Assembly (NCBI RefSeq): GCF_002554795.1
Contig: NZ_PDEQ01000004.1
Span: 124,001 to 188,000 of the forward strand
DNA length: 64,000 nt
Source: Longibacter salinarum
GTDB lineage: Bacteria; Bacteroidota; Rhodothermia; Rhodothermales; Salinibacteraceae
Direction of reading: 5' to 3'
In this document: positions 1 to 8,673 of the stretch, in pieces
Position numbering within the stretch: the first letter of the stretch is position 1
How the letters are laid out: every line of letters begins with the position of its first letter
Made by a program: the position numbers and the translations under genes
The notes under the pieces: generated by a model
The model's database searches: none
The model's input: the letters and a program-made list of their open reading frames with translations, nothing else
What the model was told of the DNA's origin: nothing

Positions 1-1958
1 CGGGGTCCTCCTGGCTCGTAAAATGGAGCGTACTGGAAGTCCCCAATCTCCTGGTTACCGGTAATACCGGCGGAGACGCGCACTTTGAGCGTGGAGATCT
101 GTGGTACAGCTTCCATGAATGACTCTTGATGCACGCGCCAGGCAAGGGCTGCCGACGGGAAGGTACCCCAGCGGTTAGCTGGACCAAACTTCGACGAACC
201 GTCGCGACGTACCGTAGCCGTCAGAAGGTATCGATCCTTGTAGGTGTAGTTGATACGTCCAAAGACCGAGATGAGACGGCTTGGGATCTCCGTGACCGTC
301 GACGTAACCTGGCTTAGCGAATCGGCGCGGAGTACATCACTCCGGTTCGGACCGTAAATATTCGTGGTGAGGCCGGAGGCACTGTACTCTGGATACTCTT
401 CGCTGAAGTCTTGCCACGAGTACCCCGCAGTCACGTCAAACTTGCTCTCGATTTCCTCAAACCGGCGGTCGTAGTTAAGGAAAGCATCAACCAGCGTGTT
501 GAGCTGGCGGAAGTTCGCTCGGGATACGGTACCCGGGAAGTTCGTTTCGGCCTGGGACTTCAGATTCGTGGGGGCGAAGAACTCGCGCTCTCCGACGGTG
601 ACGTCGTATCCGACGTTCGCCCGGGCGCTCAGTCCCTGGACATACGGAATTTCGTACTCCGCATCGACATTACCGATGCTCCGGAACGTCTCCCCTTGAT
701 TCGACTGCAGGATGTACTCCGCTACCGGGTTATTCTCTGCAAGAGCGGCATTCCACTCAAAGAATCCGCCGTAGGGGCTACGCACGTCGCGAATCGACTG
801 GGTCGGATCAAAGCTCGCGGCTCCTCCGACGAGGCTGCCGGGCTCGAAGCTTTCAGATGTTTTCGACCCTTTCAGATTCGTGGTAATGGACAGTGCATCG
901 TCGAATAGCGACTGGTTCAGGTTCAACCCAGCGTTGACGCGCTCGAGGGACGATGTTTGTAGCACCCCTTCCTGATCGAGGTACCCGAACGAGACGCGGA
1001 GACTCGATGTGTCAAAGCCCTGGGAGTAGCTGAGCTGGTGTTCATGTGTGAGAGCATCACGCTGGGTGGCATCCTGCCAATCGGTGGTAGCAATACCAAG
1101 TCGTCCGGCGACACTCGGCGCGCGATCCTGAACCACGGTGCGAAATTCTTGTGCGCCCAGAACGTCTATGTTGTCTTGCACCTGAGAGGCAGCGACCGTT
1201 CCGGTATACGAAACACGGCCCTCCTCGACGTCTCCACTCTTCGTCTCGATAAGAATGACGCCGTTCGCACCTCGCGATCCATAAATCGCAGTTGCGGACG
1301 CGTCTTTCAGCACCGTGATATTTGCAATATCGTTAGCGCTCAAAAAGCTGAGCGGATTCCGCTGCGCGGTGTTGCCGTTGTTACTGAGCGGTACGCCATC
1401 AATGACGAAGAGAGGCTGATTGTCGGCATTAACGGACGTCGCCCCACGAACGCGGATGAACGTGTCGCTACCGGGAGCACCATCGGAAGCCGAAATCTGG
1501 ACGCCCGCAACCTTCCCAGAAATAAGTTGCTCCGGGCTAGCCGTGGCAACGGGGTTGAATTCAGCTGCATCGACTTTATTAACGGATCCAGTTATGTCCC
1601 GCTCTTGAACGGAGCCGTAGCCGATGACGACGATGTCGTCGAGCTGCTGAGTCGCGGGTGAAAGCGCGATGTCGATGGTCGAACGTCCTTCGATGGCGAG
1701 GGTGCGCGTCGTGTAACCGACGAAAGAGAAACGGAGCGAGTCCGCCTCTTCCGAGACTGTCAGTTCGTACTGACCGTTCATATCGGTAGCCGTACCGGCG
1801 GAGGTGCCGGGTACGGAGACGCTGGCACCGGGCAGAGTCTCGCCGTTCTGCGAGTCCGTCACCGTGCCGGTGATCTGTTGCTGTGCGAAAGCTGGTGCCG
1901 TGCTGGACACCGCACATGCAAGCAGGAGCACGAAAAGAAATCGTAAGCTGCGTTGCAT
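1..1958 (-). CDS. SusC/RagA-family TonB-linked outer membrane receptor, 5' part
   Basis: Reading the minus strand from the ATG at 1958 gives an open frame of 652 codons that runs off the left edge, so the C-terminal barrel is missing. It starts with a signal peptide ending in AFA-QQQ, followed by a carboxypeptidase-like domain (ITGTVTDSQNGETLPGASVS, about residues 25-110). A TonB-box/plug region follows (IVVIGYGSVQERDITGSV, then DNQPLFVIDGVPLSNNG and ATAIYGSRGANGVILIETK). These are the hallmarks of SusC/RagA receptors, which import oligosaccharides or peptides across the outer membrane with a SusD lipoprotein and TonB-ExbBD. No SusD is visible; it would lie further left. The LacI-type regulator 113 bp upstream on the same strand suggests a sugar-responsive locus. 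The substrate cannot be read from the sequence. Confidence 0.93.
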   Translation of the reverse strand, partial: MQRSLRFLFVLLLACAVSSTAPAFAQQQITGTVTDSQNGETLPGASVSVPGTSAGTATDMNGQYELTVSEEADSLRFSFVGYTTRTLAIEGRSTIDIALSPATQQLDDIVVIGYGSVQERDITGSVNKVDAAEFNPVATASPEQLISGKVAGVQISASDGAPGSDTFIRVRGATSVNADNQPLFVIDGVPLSNNGNTAQRNPLSFLSANDIANITVLKDASATAIYGSRGANGVILIETKSGDVEEGRVSYTGTVAASQVQDNIDVLGAQEFRTVVQDRAPSVAGRLGIATTDWQDATQRDALTHEHQLSYSQGFDTSSLRVSFGYLDQEGVLQTSSLERVNAGLNLNQSLFDDALSITTNLKGSKTSESFEPGSLVGGAASFDPTQSIRDVRSPYGGFFEWNAALAENNPVAEYILQSNQGETFRSIGNVDAEYEIPYVQGLSARANVGYDVTVGEREFFAPTNLKSQAETNFPGTVSRANFRQLNTLVDAFLNYDRRFEEIESKFDVTAGYSWQDFSEEYPEYSASGLTTNIYGPNRSDVLRADSLSQVTSTVTEIPSRLISVFGRINYTYKDRYLLTATVRRDGSSKFGPANRWGTFPSAALAWRVHQESFMEAVPQISTLKVRVSAGITGNQEIGDFQYAPFYEPGGP

Positions 1959-2071
1959 AATCGTGTGGATGCTAGGGAAAAACGGGTCGGATAAGGTCAA
2001 GCAGTGTCGTCGGGGCCAAGACGCGGTCTCGTGCAACGGAGGCAACGGACCAGCCCATCACGACGCGAAGC

Positions 2072-3154
2072 TTACGCGACGTTCTTGGATTGCATGGGTC
2101 GAGTGGACGCCCGGACGACCAGTTCTGGCTCGAAGCTAACCTGCTGGATGTCGGGCTGAGCGTCAGCTTCGATCTGGTGAATCAAGATATCGGCAGCACA
2201 TGCCCCCATCTCGCGATTGGGACTGCGCAGCGTGGTCAGCGGCGTCGGCATGTAGTCCAGCAAATCGATGCCGTCGCAGCCGATCAGGGACACGTCGCCC
2301 GGCACATCGAGGCCCTTCTCGCGAAGAGCTCGCGCGACGCCGATGGCGACAAGGTCATTAAAACAGGTGGCAGCGGTTGCTCGGCTCGTCGGGTCCACGT
2401 TTTCGAGGTACTCGAGAGCCGCACGGTATCCATCCTCCATTCGAGCTCCGGCCGGCACAACCATATGGTCGGAAAACGCCAACTCAGACTCACTGAAGGC
2501 GTGGCGCATGCCGGAAATCCGGTCGTCGCTGTGGGTCGAGTACGACGGACCGGCGAAATGCACGATGCGCCGATGACCGCTGTCGATCAAATACGAAACG
2601 GCAGATTTTGACGCAGCAAGCAAACTGACGTCGACCGTGTTGGCTTTGACGCCGAGGATGTGCTCCATCAAAACGAACGGCATGCGCGCACGGCGCAATT
2701 CGATCAGGTTCGTGAGGTCGGTCTCTTCGTTCATCACCGGATAGATGATGAGTCCGTCCGTATCTCGACGCTGAAAATCGTCGATGATCTCCGTCTCGGT
2801 GGCAAAATCGCCCTCCGAACTGGCGGTGTAGACGGTGTATCCCGCTTCACGGGCACGACGACTCGCGCCGTCGGCAATCTCGGCAAAGAACGGGTTGTCA
2901 CGCTCTTTAATGACGATGCCGATGCTTCGCCCATCGTGGGCGCGGGTGCGAGCGGTCGACCGCGGCCGGTAATTAAGATCGTTGACGGCCGCCATGACCT
3001 TGCTTCGGGTCCCGTCGCTCACCGGACGGCTGTCATTCATGACGGCCGACACGGTGGACTTTGAGACGCCAGCGCGCTCCGCAACGTCATCGATTGTCGT
3101 ACGTCCCACGAGCTTTATCGTCAGTGATCGAAGGGCGGATCGATCGCTCTTCAT
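2072..3154 (-). CDS. LacI/GalR-family transcriptional regulator
   Basis: A 360-residue protein. The LacI helix-turn-helix is at about residues 19-45 (TTIDDVAERAGVSKSTVSAV) with a hinge helix near 60-68. A periplasmic-binding-protein-like effector domain follows (SIGIVIKERDNPFFAEIADG, then DGLIIYPV, CFNDLVAIGVARALREKGLDVPGDVSLIGCDG). The N terminus is about 17 residues longer than usual in the family, so an internal start is possible, although ATG 3154 is the only methionine before the HTH. The gene lies directly upstream of the SusC gene on the same strand and probably controls that uptake locus and itself. Three imperfect palindromes upstream could be its operators. The effector sugar is unknown. 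Confidence 0.93.
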   Translation of the reverse strand: MKSDRSALRSLTIKLVGRTTIDDVAERAGVSKSTVSAVMNDSRPVSDGTRSKVMAAVNDLNYRPRSTARTRAHDGRSIGIVIKERDNPFFAEIADGASRRAREAGYTVYTASSEGDFATETEIIDDFQRRDTDGLIIYPVMNEETDLTNLIELRRARMPFVLMEHILGVKANTVDVSLLAASKSAVSYLIDSGHRRIVHFAGPSYSTHSDDRISGMRHAFSESELAFSDHMVVPAGARMEDGYRAALEYLENVDPTSRATAATCFNDLVAIGVARALREKGLDVPGDVSLIGCDGIDLLDYMPTPLTTLRSPNREMGACAADILIHQIEADAQPDIQQVSFEPELVVRASTRPMQSKNVA

Positions 3155-3209
3155 ACATCACGAGCAATCGACGAGAAAACAGCTTCGGAACCAGGTTCGA
3201 ATGGTTCGC

Positions 3210-3337
3210 GGAACCGCTTCCGCCCGTACGATAGCAACCCACCCTGAGGATGTCAAGAAATCATTACGTCCTAGATCGACCTGAAACGGCTTTCTCCGCA
3301 CGTTCGACCTGCAAAGAAACGAACGCAAACCGCTTTC
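3210..3337 (-). promoter_or_regulatory. Candidate LacI-type operators upstream of the regulator
   Basis: The 476-bp gap 3155-3630 holds three related imperfect palindromes with a central CpG: GGAACCGCTTCC (3210-3221), GAAACGGCTTTC (3283-3294) and CAAACCGCTTTC (3326-3337). All fit RRAACSGCTTYC. They lie 56, 129 and 172 bp upstream of the lacI-type start codon, which suits autoregulation or looping. LacI-family operators are typically short palindromes of this kind. That these particular sites are bound is inferred. The rest of the gap holds the stress-protein terminator at 3505-3539 and nothing else recognised. Confidence 0.45.
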
Positions 3338-3504
3338 GAACCAAAGTTTTTTATTTTAAATCCCGTTTCGCAGCAAATAACTAGTGTCAGAACTGATTAT
3401 CACGCTACTTCATGGCTAACAAGCAACAAAGCTACAGCCTGTCTCTCCACGATTCCCTCGCAAACGAACGCATAAATGCCCACCAACATTCACGCGATTT
3501 ACAC

Positions 3505-3539
3505 AAAAAAGGCCCCTGACAGGACAACCTGCCAGGGGC
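3505..3539 (-). terminator. Rho-independent terminator of the downstream-facing stress-protein gene
   Basis: Arms 3512-3523 (GCCCCTGACAGG) and 3528-3539 (CCTGCCAGGGGC) form a 12-bp stem with one mismatch and a 4-nt loop. A run of six A on the plus strand (3505-3510) becomes the U-tract for minus-strand transcripts. It therefore terminates transcription coming from the gene ending at 3631. Confidence 0.85.
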
Positions 3540-3630
3540 ATCCTCGCCGTGGAATCAGGCGAGGTCGAGTGTAAAAATAAGTTAGCTAATGACTGGAGCG
3601 TCTGTCGCGGTGTTTACCCAGGCCACCGAA

Positions 3631-4584
3631 TCACGTCGCTTCATCTGCGCCTTCTCCCGCCGGCTCGAGCAGGAGATTTCTGCCGAAACTTCGGAGGGTG
3701 AAGACGGGGCACGGCGCCGTACGCACAACCTTCTCCGCCACACTTCCAATGACGAAGCGCTTCAGGCCCGTGCGGCCATGCGTCGCCATTACGATAAGGC
3801 CGACGTCGTTCTCATCAACGTAGTCGACGATATCTCGGGCAGCATAGCCCGTTGTGGTCACCGTCTCCACGTCGAGAACACGGGGCTGAACCCGCTCGGC
3901 CAGTTCGTCGAGCGCCTCTCGCGCGCGGGCCTCCACATTCGGCAACTCCGGCGTGAGCGGGTCGACGCCGTATACCGTCGGGTACGCCGCCTGCTCGACG
4001 ACGTGCATGAGCGTTAGACGCGCATCGTATGTTGCAGCCAGCTCCGCCGCATGATCGGCCACAATGGTCGACTGTTCGGACAGGTCAACCGGTGCAAGCA
4101 CGTGATCCACGTACGGCCCTGGCGTCGGCTCGTCTCCGGCAAGCACTGTAAAGACCGGGCAGGGAGCCTCGCGCACGACCTCCTCGGACACGCTGCCGCT
4201 GAGCAATCGGTCGAACCCGCGCCGACCGTGCGTTCCCATCACGATCAAGTCCACCTCGTCTTCCTTCGCCTGCTCGATAATGGCATGTGCGGGCGAGACA
4301 GACTCGATCTGGCCGTAGGTGACTCGCACGCGGCCCTGCTCATCCGCGGGTGTTTTGACGTCAACATCCTCTGCTGGCATGTAAAACATTCCCGGCCGTC
4401 CGTCGGCTTCCTCCAGCGGAAGATATTCCATCGGGTTCATTTCATGCGCCTCCTGCGGCGTCACGACATTAAAGACGTAAACCTCGGCGTCATACCGCAT
4501 GGCAAGATGCGCGGCGTGCGAAAATGCGTCCTCTGCAACCGCCGAGAAGTCTGTCGGGAAGAGAATGCGATTGATATCAAGCAT
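3631..4584 (-). CDS. Tandem universal stress protein (two UspA domains)
   Basis: A 317-residue protein made of two UspA folds, about residues 1-149 and 157-297. Both carry the ATP-binding signature G-x2-G-x9-GS: GTHGRRGFDRLLSGS (117-131) and ATHGRTGLKRFVIGS (267-281), each followed by PCPVFT. It is thus of the nucleotide-binding class. Such tandem proteins are cytosolic and are commonly induced by starvation or low oxygen. It lies 65 bp downstream of the response-regulator gene on the same strand, so co-transcription is likely, and ends in a clear terminator. A second tandem Usp lies at 8674 on the other strand. The exact stress response is inferred from context only. Confidence 0.93.
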   Translation of the reverse strand: MLDINRILFPTDFSAVAEDAFSHAAHLAMRYDAEVYVFNVVTPQEAHEMNPMEYLPLEEADGRPGMFYMPAEDVDVKTPADEQGRVRVTYGQIESVSPAHAIIEQAKEDEVDLIVMGTHGRRGFDRLLSGSVSEEVVREAPCPVFTVLAGDEPTPGPYVDHVLAPVDLSEQSTIVADHAAELAATYDARLTLMHVVEQAAYPTVYGVDPLTPELPNVEARAREALDELAERVQPRVLDVETVTTTGYAARDIVDYVDENDVGLIVMATHGRTGLKRFVIGSVAEKVVRTAPCPVFTLRSFGRNLLLEPAGEGADEAT

Positions 4585-4649
4585 GGCAGTATGGGGTGTC
4601 CGAATCGAGAGGATGAGCTGTTCTTCTGCAGTAGCGTTCGCCCTGCACG

Positions 4650-5303
4650 TCAGGTGGCGCTTTCACTTTCCACCCACTGTACCGCGTGCTTCATAAGTTC
4701 AGTCGCAGATTCGAGGTTGAGCTTCTTCTTGATGCGTGCACGATACGACTCCACGGTCTTGACGGAGAGGTGGAGCCGCTCGGCGATATCGCGCGTGGAT
4801 GAGCCGTGCCCGGTCAACTCGAACACCTCCAACTCGCGATCGCTCAGCACTTCCAGTGGCGACTGGGTGATTCGTTCACGCCCCCCCGTCGCCATGCTCA
4901 TCAGAAGGCGCTCGTTGATTTCGTCGCTTACGTAAATGCCGCCGCGCATAACCTGACGGACGGCTCTGACGATCACATCCCCGGCCTCCAGCTTCATGAT
5001 ATAGCCGCGCGCCCCCGCCCGAATCGCCCGCTCGGCATAGAGCGTCTCGTCATGGCGCGACACCACGAGAATCTTAATGTCAGGCTTGCGGGCCTGAAGG
5101 TGTTTTACGAGCTCCATCCCGCTCATGCCAGGCAGAGAGATGTCGATGATCGCCAGATCGGGCTCCAGTTCATCGATGTCTTCTAACGCCTCCTCGGCGC
5201 TACTCATCTGACCAGACACGTTGAACTCAGCCTCGGCATCGAGAGCAAGAGCCAACCCCTTTCGCATCAGCGGATGGTCGTCAACGATTATTATCTCAGT
5301 CAT
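4650..5303 (-). CDS. NarL/FixJ (LuxR-type) response regulator
   Basis: A 217-residue two-domain regulator. The receiver domain (1-120) has the acidic pair D8/D9 (IIIVDDHP), the phospho-acceptor D54 (LAIIDISLPGMSG), the switch serine in VVSRHD and the lysine in GYIMKLEAG. The C-terminal LuxR/GerE helix-turn-helix is LSDRELEVFELTGHGSS through SVKTVESYRARIKKKLNL, about 148-205. The ATG at 5303 is chosen because it gives a canonical receiver start (MTEIIIVDDH); the frame stays open further upstream but without family similarity. Its likely partner is the HisKA_3 kinase at 5971-7989, two genes upstream on the same strand. Two candidate autoregulatory sites lie at 5413-5450. The surrounding oxidase and stress genes are its probable targets (inference). 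Confidence 0.93.
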   Translation of the reverse strand: MTEIIIVDDHPLMRKGLALALDAEAEFNVSGQMSSAEEALEDIDELEPDLAIIDISLPGMSGMELVKHLQARKPDIKILVVSRHDETLYAERAIRAGARGYIMKLEAGDVIVRAVRQVMRGGIYVSDEINERLLMSMATGGRERITQSPLEVLSDRELEVFELTGHGSSTRDIAERLHLSVKTVESYRARIKKKLNLESATELMKHAVQWVESESAT

Positions 5304-5412
5304 GGAAAAGCGCGATCGGTGAACACGGGTCGGCGAACAGGCTGTTGCCGCAGCAGGCACTCCGGACATCCAGCGATAGGCAACGTACGGAGTATGAACA
5401 AAAACGAACGTC

Positions 5413-5450
5413 AGGGACGGTTCCCCCACAGATACCGGGGATTTCCCCAC
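5413..5450. promoter_or_regulatory. Two tandem candidate regulator sites upstream of the response regulator
   Basis: ACCGGGGATTTCCCCAC (5434-5450) and the weaker AGGGACGGTTCCCCCAC (5413-5429) have centres 21 bp apart, two helical turns. They lie 118-139 bp upstream of the regulator start. The first resembles the 17-bp palindromes upstream of the stress-protein gene (8440), ccoN (9819) and ccoG (13808). Binding by the NarL-type regulator is inferred. Confidence 0.45.
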
Positions 5451-5568
5451 ACGAGGCCCCACAACGTAGTGAGGATCCCCGCGTCTTTCTCTGCTTCGAT
5501 AACGGAGATGCACGACAATGCCTCTTCATTCTTCTATACGCTCTCATGGCCGAAATGGCCCCTGACGC

Positions 5569-5946
5569 TCACACCAGACAATCCATTCCGTCTAACGCCA
5601 TGTGAATCAGCAGTCCGAGCCCTGCCAGGTGAGCAATGCGAGCGAGTCGAGACCGCTCCCAAAGTGGGGTCTCGTACTCATGGAGAAATGGCCCGATAAA
5701 GAGAATGACATATGCCGCAATCGCCGGGACCGAGTGCAATGGGTGAAAACCGATCGAGCACCGGTTGGGATCGTAGATCGGATCGGCGAGCAGATGATCC
5801 ACGTCAACGACCATGGTTAAGACCATGGTGAGCACCGCCTCGCGCCAGTGCGCCCGATAGAAAACGAACGCGACGACCAGCGGAACGGCGAAGTGAAGGA
5901 CGAGGTGAAGCATCCGAAGGGGGCAATTCAAGATGTCCGTTAACAT
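5569..5946 (-). CDS. DUF6122-like small integral membrane protein
   Basis: A 125-residue protein with about four hydrophobic segments: LHLVLHFAVPLVVAFVF, REAVLTMVLTMVVD, VPAIAAYVILFIGPFL and LAGLGLLIHMALDG. It carries a conserved polar signature, VDVDHLLADPIYDPNRC followed by SIGFHPLHS. This matches my recollection of the DUF6122 family, small membrane proteins frequent in Bacteroidota and reminiscent of membrane metal-dependent hydrolases (the D-x-DH and HPLH motifs could bind metal). No function is established. It sits between the sensor kinase (24 bp away) and the response regulator, probably in one transcript, so a link to that signalling pair is possible. Confidence 0.8.
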   Translation of the reverse strand: MLTDILNCPLRMLHLVLHFAVPLVVAFVFYRAHWREAVLTMVLTMVVDVDHLLADPIYDPNRCSIGFHPLHSVPAIAAYVILFIGPFLHEYETPLWERSRLARIAHLAGLGLLIHMALDGMDCLV

Positions 5947-5970
5947 GCACCCTGCGCGCGGCGCCTTGTG

Positions 5971-7989
5971 TTAATGCGCAACCGGACAGCCGCCGCCCCC
6001 ACTTCGACCGTTGCTACTGCTGGAGCCAGGATTCGGGCGGTCCGTCACATCCGAAGAGCCATCCACGCGTTGACCGTTCGTCGAATTATTGGCTCCCGGA
6101 GAAGCCGTGCCGGGCAACGTGCACGTCACCGTTGTCCCTCCGTCCGGAGTACTGCTAATCTCCAGCGTGCCCCCGATGATTCGAGCCCGGTAATTCATAA
6201 TGTGAACGCCCATACCCGGGCCATCGATGTTTTCAGGGGCGAATCCCACGCCGTCGTCCTGAATACGCAGACGGATCTGCTCCGACCCCGATGCAAAGGC
6301 AATTTTGATGCGCTCGGCATCCCCGTGACGCACGGCGTTGCTGACAGCCTCCTGGGCAATACGATACATGTGAGTCGCCGCCGTGGCATTGTGCACCAAT
6401 CCAGTGCCCACCTCGTCGAACGCGCAATCGACACCGAACAGACGTTCCGCGTTATCACTGAGTCGTTGAAGCGCCTTCGATAAACCGTTTGCTTCGAGAT
6501 CAACCGGGGTCAGCCCGCGGGCGAGATCACGAGCATACTGATCCGCCTCTTTCATAAGATCCGTAATCTCTTCCGCCTCCTCAACGAGCGTACTACCCTC
6601 CTTCTTCAGCTGCCGCGAGAGGTTCTGACTGAGCAGGCCAATGCCAGTAAGCATCTGACCGAGACCGTCATGCAGATCTTGACCGATCCGCCGCCGCTCC
6701 TGCTCTGAGATATTGAGAATCTCTTTCTCCAGACGCCGCCGTTCGCTGATGTCGCGCACGATGCCGGTAAATGCGTGGACGGACTGCGTGTGCACCTCGC
6801 TCACCGCGAGATCCATCGGGAACGTCGTTCCATCTTTCCGGCGACCGGTGACCTCTCGGCCAATTCCAATAATCCGTTCGCGACCGGTCTCATGATAACT
6901 GCGCATGTACCCGTCATGCTCATCCCGATACGGCGGTGGCATCAGGATCTTGACGTTTTTCCCGATAACCTCGCTGGCGGAATAACCGAAAATATCTTCC
7001 GCAGCCGTATTGAATGACTGAATGATGCCTGCGGAGTTAATCGTGATGATCCCGTCGACCGTCGTCTCTAGAATCGACGTTGCGCGAGCCTCACTCTCAC
7101 GGAGAGCTCGCTCGGTCCGCGTCCGTTCAACCGCTCCGGCAAGCACGTTGGAGACGGACTGCAGGAAGTAAACATCTTCCTGACTGAACACACGCTGGTC
7201 CGTGCTATGGGCCCCGAGAACGCCGTAGGCCTCCGGCGTACTGGCAATCACGACACTGATCCCGCTAACGATGCCGTGATCTTTCAACAGGTCCGGCGTT
7301 TCGAATCGCGTTTCCGCTTCGAGGTCGTCGACGACGATCGGCGTATCAGACTTCAACGTATACCCTCCCTGCGATTCGGCACCGTCGGTGACCGTTGCAT
7401 GACCGATCGCACCATCCGTCCATCCCATCCCCGCCTTCAGGCGCAACTGCCCCTTTTCCGGCTCGTGTTCAAGAACCTTACATGTCTCCACGTCGAGCGT
7501 GCGAGCAACCGCGCGCGCGGCCTGCGCTATGAGCACCTCGATCTCGGTGCCCGCAAGAGCACGACGACCGATCTCGGCTACGACCGCCTGGTGCGGCGAG
7601 GGCTGAGACTCGGGGGCTTCTCGGACGAATGAAGACATGTACTGGTCGAGCAAGCCGAGACGCGTGCTCAGTCGGTCCGGATCGAATCCGGACAAGATCA
7701 CGTCGGTGGCGCCAGCCTCGAACGCAAGGTGGATCTTCTCCACAGATGGGTCCATCCCGACGATCGCAACCTGAACGTCGGGCCGATGCCTCAACACCTC
7801 CTGGGCCCATTCCAGGCCCGACTCGTCAGGATGAATCAGCAGACATGTGTCGAACGTGCGTTCATCTACAGAGGGATGAGCCGGCGCCTCCGACGGGTCT
7901 ATCTGTTCCACCTCGTGCCCGCCATCGGCAAGCACCCGCTCAATCATCGTTCGACTCTGCGAAGGAGGCCCGTAAACGAGAGTTTTCAT
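5971..7989 (-). CDS. Sensor histidine kinase with receiver-like, GAF and FixL-like PAS domains
   Basis: A 672-residue soluble kinase starting at ATG 7989 (MKTLVYGPPS). Order: a receiver-like domain (1-120, degenerate), GAF (about 130-290), PAS (about 300-420), HisKA_3 with phospho-acceptor H440 (QERRRIGQDLHDGLGQM), and HATPase (540-626, N box NAVRHG at 551, G boxes DDGVGF and GMGVHIMNYRAR). No membrane segment is visible. The PAS domain is strikingly FixL-like: H358 in EHDGYM and R378 in IIGIGREVTGRRKDGTTFP are 20 residues apart, as are the haem-ligand His200 and the distal Arg220 of Bradyrhizobium FixL. A haem-based oxygen sensor is therefore plausible, though many PAS domains share this text without proven haem. 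The NarL/FixJ-type regulator nearby is the expected partner. The tail is Ser/Gly-rich and ends GGGGCPVAH. Confidence 0.93.
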   Translation of the reverse strand: MKTLVYGPPSQSRTMIERVLADGGHEVEQIDPSEAPAHPSVDERTFDTCLLIHPDESGLEWAQEVLRHRPDVQVAIVGMDPSVEKIHLAFEAGATDVILSGFDPDRLSTRLGLLDQYMSSFVREAPESQPSPHQAVVAEIGRRALAGTEIEVLIAQAARAVARTLDVETCKVLEHEPEKGQLRLKAGMGWTDGAIGHATVTDGAESQGGYTLKSDTPIVVDDLEAETRFETPDLLKDHGIVSGISVVIASTPEAYGVLGAHSTDQRVFSQEDVYFLQSVSNVLAGAVERTRTERALRESEARATSILETTVDGIITINSAGIIQSFNTAAEDIFGYSASEVIGKNVKILMPPPYRDEHDGYMRSYHETGRERIIGIGREVTGRRKDGTTFPMDLAVSEVHTQSVHAFTGIVRDISERRRLEKEILNISEQERRRIGQDLHDGLGQMLTGIGLLSQNLSRQLKKEGSTLVEEAEEITDLMKEADQYARDLARGLTPVDLEANGLSKALQRLSDNAERLFGVDCAFDEVGTGLVHNATAATHMYRIAQEAVSNAVRHGDAERIKIAFASGSEQIRLRIQDDGVGFAPENIDGPGMGVHIMNYRARIIGGTLEISSTPDGGTTVTCTLPGTASPGANNSTNGQRVDGSSDVTDRPNPGSSSSNGRSGGGGCPVAH

Positions 7990-8673
7990 ACGGATCTCGG
8001 CACCTATGCTTCGGCAACTATAACGACTGTTGGATCCGGCCATACGGCATGCATGACCGCAGGACGGATGGGCGTGAATTCAACACTGCGCACACCCGGT
8101 CACGTCACGTGCTAACTTGATTGGCGCAATGTCTCTAGCTATCCGGAAAAACAGGGACCTCCGTGCAGTCGGCCCCGGATGCATATTCATCTGCCAATCG
8201 GGTTGTTATAATACAAAATAGATCCCTCCTCTTCAGAGAATTTCCGTTGGGATCGCACCAATAGAGTACCGGGCCACCTTGAGACATTCGGATGCGAAGG
8301 GATAGGAAGCCCAACAGGTCAGATGTGCCGGACAAAACAGCTCGATCCGGCCGTCTATCACGCCCTCATAGCGCGCTTGGATTACATGGTATGAGGCGGC
8401 CATATCATTGTGCACTGGAAGGATGGTACCTGCGGCCCTGTAGGGGTTTCCCCTACGTCGACCAACGATATCTCTCCACGGAGACCCCTGTGGTGCTGCT
8501 GTCATGTGTGCTACCATCGATTTTCGTCATTGAAGGCGGACCGATGAGTGTTCCACCGGGCGCCGCACCTTCTCACCCCGCGCTATGCCCGGAGCGTCTG
8601 ATTCCGCAATCGTCCGCGGATAAGGGCGGAAGACATCGATCCTCGCGGGGATTCAACCGACCGATGTGGCCAT
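7990..8673. other. 684-bp divergent intergenic region
   Basis: This separates the minus-strand sensor kinase from the plus-strand stress protein. It has no frame with coding character. It contains a TATAAT hexamer at 8207-8212, without a convincing -35 partner, and the palindrome at 8440-8456. Nothing else was recognised. Confidence 0.5.
8440..8456. promoter_or_regulatory. 17-bp perfect palindrome GTAGGGG-TTT-CCCCTAC
   Basis: A perfect 7-bp inverted repeat with a 3-nt centre, 226 bp upstream (centre to start codon) of the tandem stress-protein gene. It is the best copy of the motif also found upstream of ccoN, ccoG and the response regulator. NarL/DosR-type regulators bind GC-rich inverted repeats of comparable size. 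Assignment to the local regulator is inference. Confidence 0.5.

Noticed and set aside
126-1661. Plus-strand open frames opposite the SusC gene
   Set aside because: The minus strand carries a continuous, family-typical SusC sequence; the plus frames are its antisense shadows.
8233-8517. 94-residue minus frame in the usp upstream region
   Set aside because: No family features, and it overlaps the palindrome at 8440.
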